Below are positions 60,274 to 64,000 of a stretch of DNA of 64,000 nucleotides, one piece after another. Each line of letters begins with the position of its first letter. Positions within the stretch are counted from its first letter, which is position 1. The stretch is from positions 62,001 to 126,000 of the forward strand of contig BQMF02000626.1 in assembly GCA_027922465.2 (NCBI GenBank). The letters run 5' to 3'. Source of the stretch: Turritopsis dohrnii (taxonomy: Eukaryota; Cnidaria; Hydrozoa; Anthoathecata; Oceaniidae). The translations under genes were made by a program, and so were the position numbers. The notes beneath the pieces were generated by a model. The model saw nothing but the letters and a program-made list of their open reading frames with translations. It searched no databases and had not been told where the DNA came from.

Positions 60274-61703
60274 GTATTTAATCAAATTTTACGGTCAAGT
60301 CCTTCTTAGTGTTGCGCGTAATAAACCACGTAGAGGCGAGAGACTTTTTTAACGATTAGTATAAAAGCACGTGGTGTGACGTCAGTTCATTTGATCATAT
60401 CATGCATTGCAGACCCAATCGAACGTGACGTTTTTATCTCGGGAACCAATAGGGATAACTGTCGTTTTTTGGGGTCGGCCATACATGGGTTGGGGTGACG
60501 AAAGTTTTGGGTCTAAATGATATGACATCAAAATCTTTGATCGACAATATCTCTGTAATGGTTGATCGTAGCGTTTGCCCCACGAAACGTAAGACTCCGT
60601 ATGCTTGCAGTTAAACGTTAACTTCCGTTCTCATCAAGCAAAACGAATGAGGACAAAGACACGTCCTCTGGACGTCGGGAACCAAACAGGACGGAAAGAG
60701 AACGCCCATAGGAGGTCCTGTTACAATATATATAAAAGCCAGATTTATTTATTTATAAAAAATGAAATAAGCTTTTCCTTCTTCAATGCATTATACAAAT
60801 TTACTTTTTATAATATTTCCATATTTCAAAATTCTCAATGATTCCCTCGACATGTTTGAAGAATACTGATTCCAAGTGTAATCTTTCCTATATTCAAAAT
60901 AGAGCCAGATGGCACAAAACGGTAGCAGCAAAATTACTTGTTAAAAAAATGCTTTCGTTTCGACATTTTACTGAAAGTTTTAAAAAGTTAAAGCTTTTTT
61001 TTTTTAGATATCTTACTGGTGGAAAACAGGCATAAACGATAAAAATGTTGTTTGTTTAAAATTACTAGTTGGTGTAAATAGGGTCTAATCGTAAAACAAC
61101 AGCAAATGGATTTATTACAAGACAAAAGAATTTACGTAGAAAAAGCACGCGTTTCTTTATGTTCTTAATTATAATTTCTTGAAACCGAAGATGAACTCGA
61201 ACAAATAACTGCCTTTTTGAAATGGATTTTTGAAAGCCTTAATGTACAGTGATAGATAGCTAATAAACGTATTATAAGTTAATAAGAAAGTCTGAACTGA
61301 GCTTTACTAACAAGAAAAACATCTATTTTCAAGTAACCAAGGTACATTCAGTACCATAAGTAACTAAAAGTCCCAGTTTTATGTAGACCTATTTGGTTAA
61401 TATCCATTCCTTCATGAGTTGTGATAAAATATCGAAGAAAAAGCTTTAGAAGTTTGAGATGTAAAACTTTTGAAAATTCAAAAGGCTGCGTTCTTTCATT
61501 AGAATTTATATTGAGTTTTTTGTGAAGTCTCACAGTTACAGTCTCCAAATCGTAGACTAATTGCCATTCCGGCCGGAGGAGTAGGAGTCCACGGGTGTTT
61601 TGATACTGTATCTGCTTTCGCTGCTAGTCTTTCATTTATGTAAAAACAAAGACGGTGAAGGGCTTTTTGCTCCTATTTTATTCTACGATGAAGGTACCTC
61701 CAC
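60274..61703. other. Interior of the fold-back element, no gene seen
   Basis: Contains short AT-rich frames without domains and, at 61040-61560, the diverged partner of the repeat at 2900-3415. No transposase motif found. Confidence 0.45.
61040..61560. repeat. Diverged dispersed repeat, copy 2
   Basis: Similar in order and orientation to 2900-3415 (TAGTTGGTGTAA, TATCCATTCCTTCATGA, AAAGGCTGCGTTCTTTCA). Confidence 0.45.
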
Positions 61704-62042
61704 GTAATGATTTATCTACCACATAACGATTTATCTACTACGTAACAATTTATCTACTATGTAACAATTTATCTACCACGTAACAATTTACGTACCACGT
61801 AACAATTTATCTACTACGTAACGATTTATCTACCACGTAACGATTTATCTACTACGTAACCATTTATCTACTACATAACGATTTATCTACCACGTAATGA
61901 TTTATCTACTACGTAACCATTTATCTACTACATAACGATTTATCTACCACGTAATGATTTATCTACTACGTAACGATTTAACTACCACCTAACGATTTAT
62001 CTACCACGTAACGATTTATCTACCACCACGTAACAATTTAAG
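61704..62042 (-). repeat. 19-bp tandem array in the right arm
   Basis: About 17 units of the same sequence in opposite orientation (CACGTAACGATTTATCTAC). Confidence 0.93.
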
Positions 62043-62266
62043 TAGTGCACAATATGAGTTGTCTACTGCGCACGTCAAGGAAATTACTGCGCTTTCAAAT
62101 AGATCCACCTTGCAATACAGAAAAACTACATCGCAATACGCTTTTATTACAGCGCCAAATGAAATCACTACTGCACAAAACGAAATATCTACTGCACAAA
62201 ACGAAATTTCTACTGCGCAGAATATCAGAAGATCACTTATGGCAGCTATGGCATTCCATAGGAACG

Positions 62267-63195
62267 GAGCTCATTTGGCAAGATCAAATATTGTCATCAA
62301 AATACTAACAGAGAGATGCATTTCGGCTGCCGTAACTCGATGAAACCTCCTACAGGGTCATACAAAAAGTGCAATTTGGCTCACTTACATCAGATTTCCC
62401 AAGTAGAATTCAGTCAGATAACACCTTGAATGCGCGAGCAAAACAATTTTCAAAGTATGGCTTTTAGGCAAATTTTCCCGTTTCTACGGTACATGGACTG
62501 CTTACCAAAATGCAAAGTTGTCATTCTTAGTTAGAGTTAAGTTAAATGGACCGACGTCACGGTAAATGGAACGCATATATACAACTCTCAAGGTGAAGTC
62601 ATTAACTCTTAATGATTTTATTAAAAACTGAAGTTTGTGTTATAGTTTGATTAACAGTACGGGATGTGTTGTGTTTTTAATTTACAGACGCTGAAAGTGG
62701 CTGTCTCGAATTAGGCCAGCTGTCCCGAATTAGGGACTTTGACGGTACCTTCAATGTAAGTTGAGGATGGGAATAGATTGTTTGTTGACCTTTTTGACAA
62801 TCTCTTATATTCTAGAAGTAAGGTTTCTATACTTTTTAAAGCACACTAAAATTATTTGTTGACTGAGCATCAATGTGCTTAACAGCTGCGCTGTGTGCTA
62901 GTACGATCCAAACGTATTTCTTATCCATTCCTTTTGCTTCTACGTTTCAGCTATTTTTATTTAGCCTTTTGTGTTTTTTGAACCACTGGCACAAGAAAGA
63001 GTTTATTTCCACACAACAGACCGAACTAGTCAACACAACATCATTTGCTGCATGCAATGAGACCACTTTTACACCACAAAAGTTTGTTAATTGGTTCTTA
63101 GAGATTTTGAATTCTTAAGGCTAGTTGGAAATGTAGCGTATTAGGCTTTACCCTCTGTTTGCGTAGTAGGATATATATATATACAGAAAAAAATT
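62267..63195. other. Intergenic stretch
   Basis: One 81-codon plus frame (62873-63118) has a hydrophobic N-terminal half (FQLFLFSLLCFL) but no recognisable family. The direct pair CGAATTAGG at 62710/62733 is the only other structure noticed. Confidence 0.35.
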
Positions 63196-64000
63196 GACCT
63201 TGATTATTACTTACTTACTTGATTTACTTGATAATGTTTCTGTGAATCCTCACACATCCAACTCGTCGAGTCCAATGCAGTTCTTCATATCTGGAAGGCT
63301 GTTTGAGTCAGCTTGCCTGAACTGGACATACCCAGGAATAAGAGGTTGATCAGGCACAGTACGCAGATATTTATCAAGTTTTGATTTGAAGACATTCTTT
63401 GCACAATTGGTACAATTCCTTAGTTCCCTAGGAAGCCCATTGAAAAGTTTTGGACCACGAAAAGCAAAGCTGCCAGCGATCAGACTTCTGTAGGGCCCAA
63501 GCTTGGATACTCTGGTAGAACAGTTTCTACCAAGTCTCTGGTGTGTATAGTGGTTAATACCACCAACCATCTGTCCGCCCTCAGTGTGTTGAAAATTGGG
63601 CACCAAACCTTCTAGAATTGACCAGATGTAGATTACTTGGTAGCGTTCTCTTCTTCTTTCCAGGCTGTAGAGATTTAGACATTTCAATTGCTGCCAGTAG
63701 GATAGATTATGCATGCTCTTGATTTTTCTGACAAAAGCACGCTGGACCATCTCAATCTTTTGTATATCTGATCTTCTTGTTGGTGACCATAATTGGGAAC
63801 AATAATCAAGATGTGGAATAACAAGCGCCTTCCAAAGAGTTAACATCACATTCTTTTCTCGTGACTTGAAAGTGCGCAGAATCCATGCGCTGAGATCAGA
63901 GCATTTCTTTACTACAGCGTTTATATGTTCCTCAAATTTAGCATCATCTGTGATGATCACCCCCAAATCTTTGACATGTTTGGGGCTTTTGATAATGGTG
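63196..64000 (-). mobile_element. Non-LTR retrotransposon (LINE), 3' end, truncated by the window
   Basis: Contains the C-terminal part of a LINE reverse transcriptase reading and, beyond its stop, a short tail of AAGT/TAAG tetranucleotides (63205-63225) typical of LINE 3' ends. Confidence 0.8.
63250..64000 (-). CDS. LINE reverse transcriptase, C-terminal (thumb and post-RT) part
   Basis: Open from the window edge to a stop at 63250-63252, 250 codons visible. It starts in the region KDLGVIITDDAKFEEHINA, the conserved segment after the RT catalytic box. It continues with LTLWKALVIPHLDYCSQLWSP and IEMVQRAFVRKI, then SYWQQLKCLNLYSLERRRER and SFAFRGPKLFNGLPRELRN, the standard tail of Jockey/CR1-like LINEs. 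The catalytic YADD box would lie outside the window. No stops or shifts are seen in this part, so the copy may be young. Confidence 0.88.
   Translation of the reverse strand, partial: TIIKSPKHVKDLGVIITDDAKFEEHINAVVKKCSDLSAWILRTFKSREKNVMLTLWKALVIPHLDYCSQLWSPTRRSDIQKIEMVQRAFVRKIKSMHNLSYWQQLKCLNLYSLERRRERYQVIYIWSILEGLVPNFQHTEGGQMVGGINHYTHQRLGRNCSTRVSKLGPYRSLIAGSFAFRGPKLFNGLPRELRNCTNCAKNVFKSKLDKYLRTVPDQPLIPGYVQFRQADSNSLPDMKNCIGLDELDV

Larger units (their letters stand above)
57958..62260. mobile_element. 4.3-kb fold-back-like element with long satellite-bearing inverted arms
   Basis: The ends TATGGAATGCCATAGCTGCC are inverted at 57958 and 62260. The flanks carry a 6-bp duplication GGAACG (57952-57957 and 62261-62266). 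Each arm has about 200-240 bp of unique sequence with repeated GCGCAGTAG/CTACTGCGCAG motifs, then a long array of 19-bp units, about 650 bp (left) and 560 bp (right) in all. No transposase is recognised between the arms. A further diverged partial copy of the arm lies at 59540-59725. The structure resembles Drosophila FB elements. Confidence 0.85.

Noticed and set aside
60010..60352. Several overlapping open frames rich in Pro, Thr and Gln or Gly and Val
   Set aside because: They are translations of GGTTCTGGTC minisatellites in all frames, not genes.
62045..62343. Two plus-strand frames near the right arm of the fold-back element
   Set aside because: The same sequence is inverted at 57910-58152. 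It is element arm DNA, and the reading shows no domain.

Overview
The window is metazoan nuclear DNA. It is AT-rich, has short coding exons split by GT-AG introns, and is crowded with mobile elements. No prokaryotic, organellar or viral gene cluster is present. Two host genes can be reconstructed from splice-compatible exons, both on the minus strand. The module set (adhesion-type GPCR with VWC-like, LDLa and SEA-like modules), the transposon mix (Helitron with an RPA-like gene, Ty1/copia, PIF/Harbinger, a LINE with a long RT C-terminus) and the low GC fit a non-vertebrate animal. A cnidarian is my best guess, but the sequence alone does not fix the phylum.

Region 1, about 1-34.1 kb: a very long minus-strand gene for a multi-domain secretin/adhesion-type seven-transmembrane receptor. 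Its C-terminal 7TM part (positions 1-5021) is read confidently from ten exons whose phases all match. Upstream lie Cys-rich/VWC-like exons (34.1-27.2 kb), an LDLa exon (16.9 kb), a small CxC exon and an SEA-like exon (13.7 kb). Its introns hold most of the mobile DNA: an 8-kb decayed Helitron (5.5-13.4 kb), a 600-bp TIR element with a 5-bp target duplication, a 3.7-kb fold-back palindrome, a tRNA-derived SINE, and a Ty1/copia pseudogene into which a MITE has inserted.

Region 2, about 34-44 kb: no confident host gene. It holds a MITE, a cluster of PIF/Harbinger-derived elements with a surviving transposase N-terminus, and some unassigned open frames.

Region 3, 44.2-57.9 kb: the complete ribosome-biogenesis GTPase gene BMS1, minus strand, 24 exons, 1166 codons plus stop, all junctions phase-compatible. 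One of its donor splice sites lies in a 13-copy minisatellite. Several introns carry small TIR elements.

Region 4, 57.9-64 kb: a 4.3-kb fold-back-like element with long inverted arms made of 19-bp repeats and a 6-bp target duplication. It ends 84 bp upstream of the BMS1 start codon and contains a second, nested 1.07-kb inverted-repeat element. The window ends inside a minus-strand non-LTR retrotransposon.

The two host genes have no evident functional link: one is a surface receptor, the other a nucleolar GTPase. The main interest lies in what the mobile DNA carries (a ubiquitin-protease-like domain in the Helitron) and where it sits (splice donor, promoter side, receptor intron).
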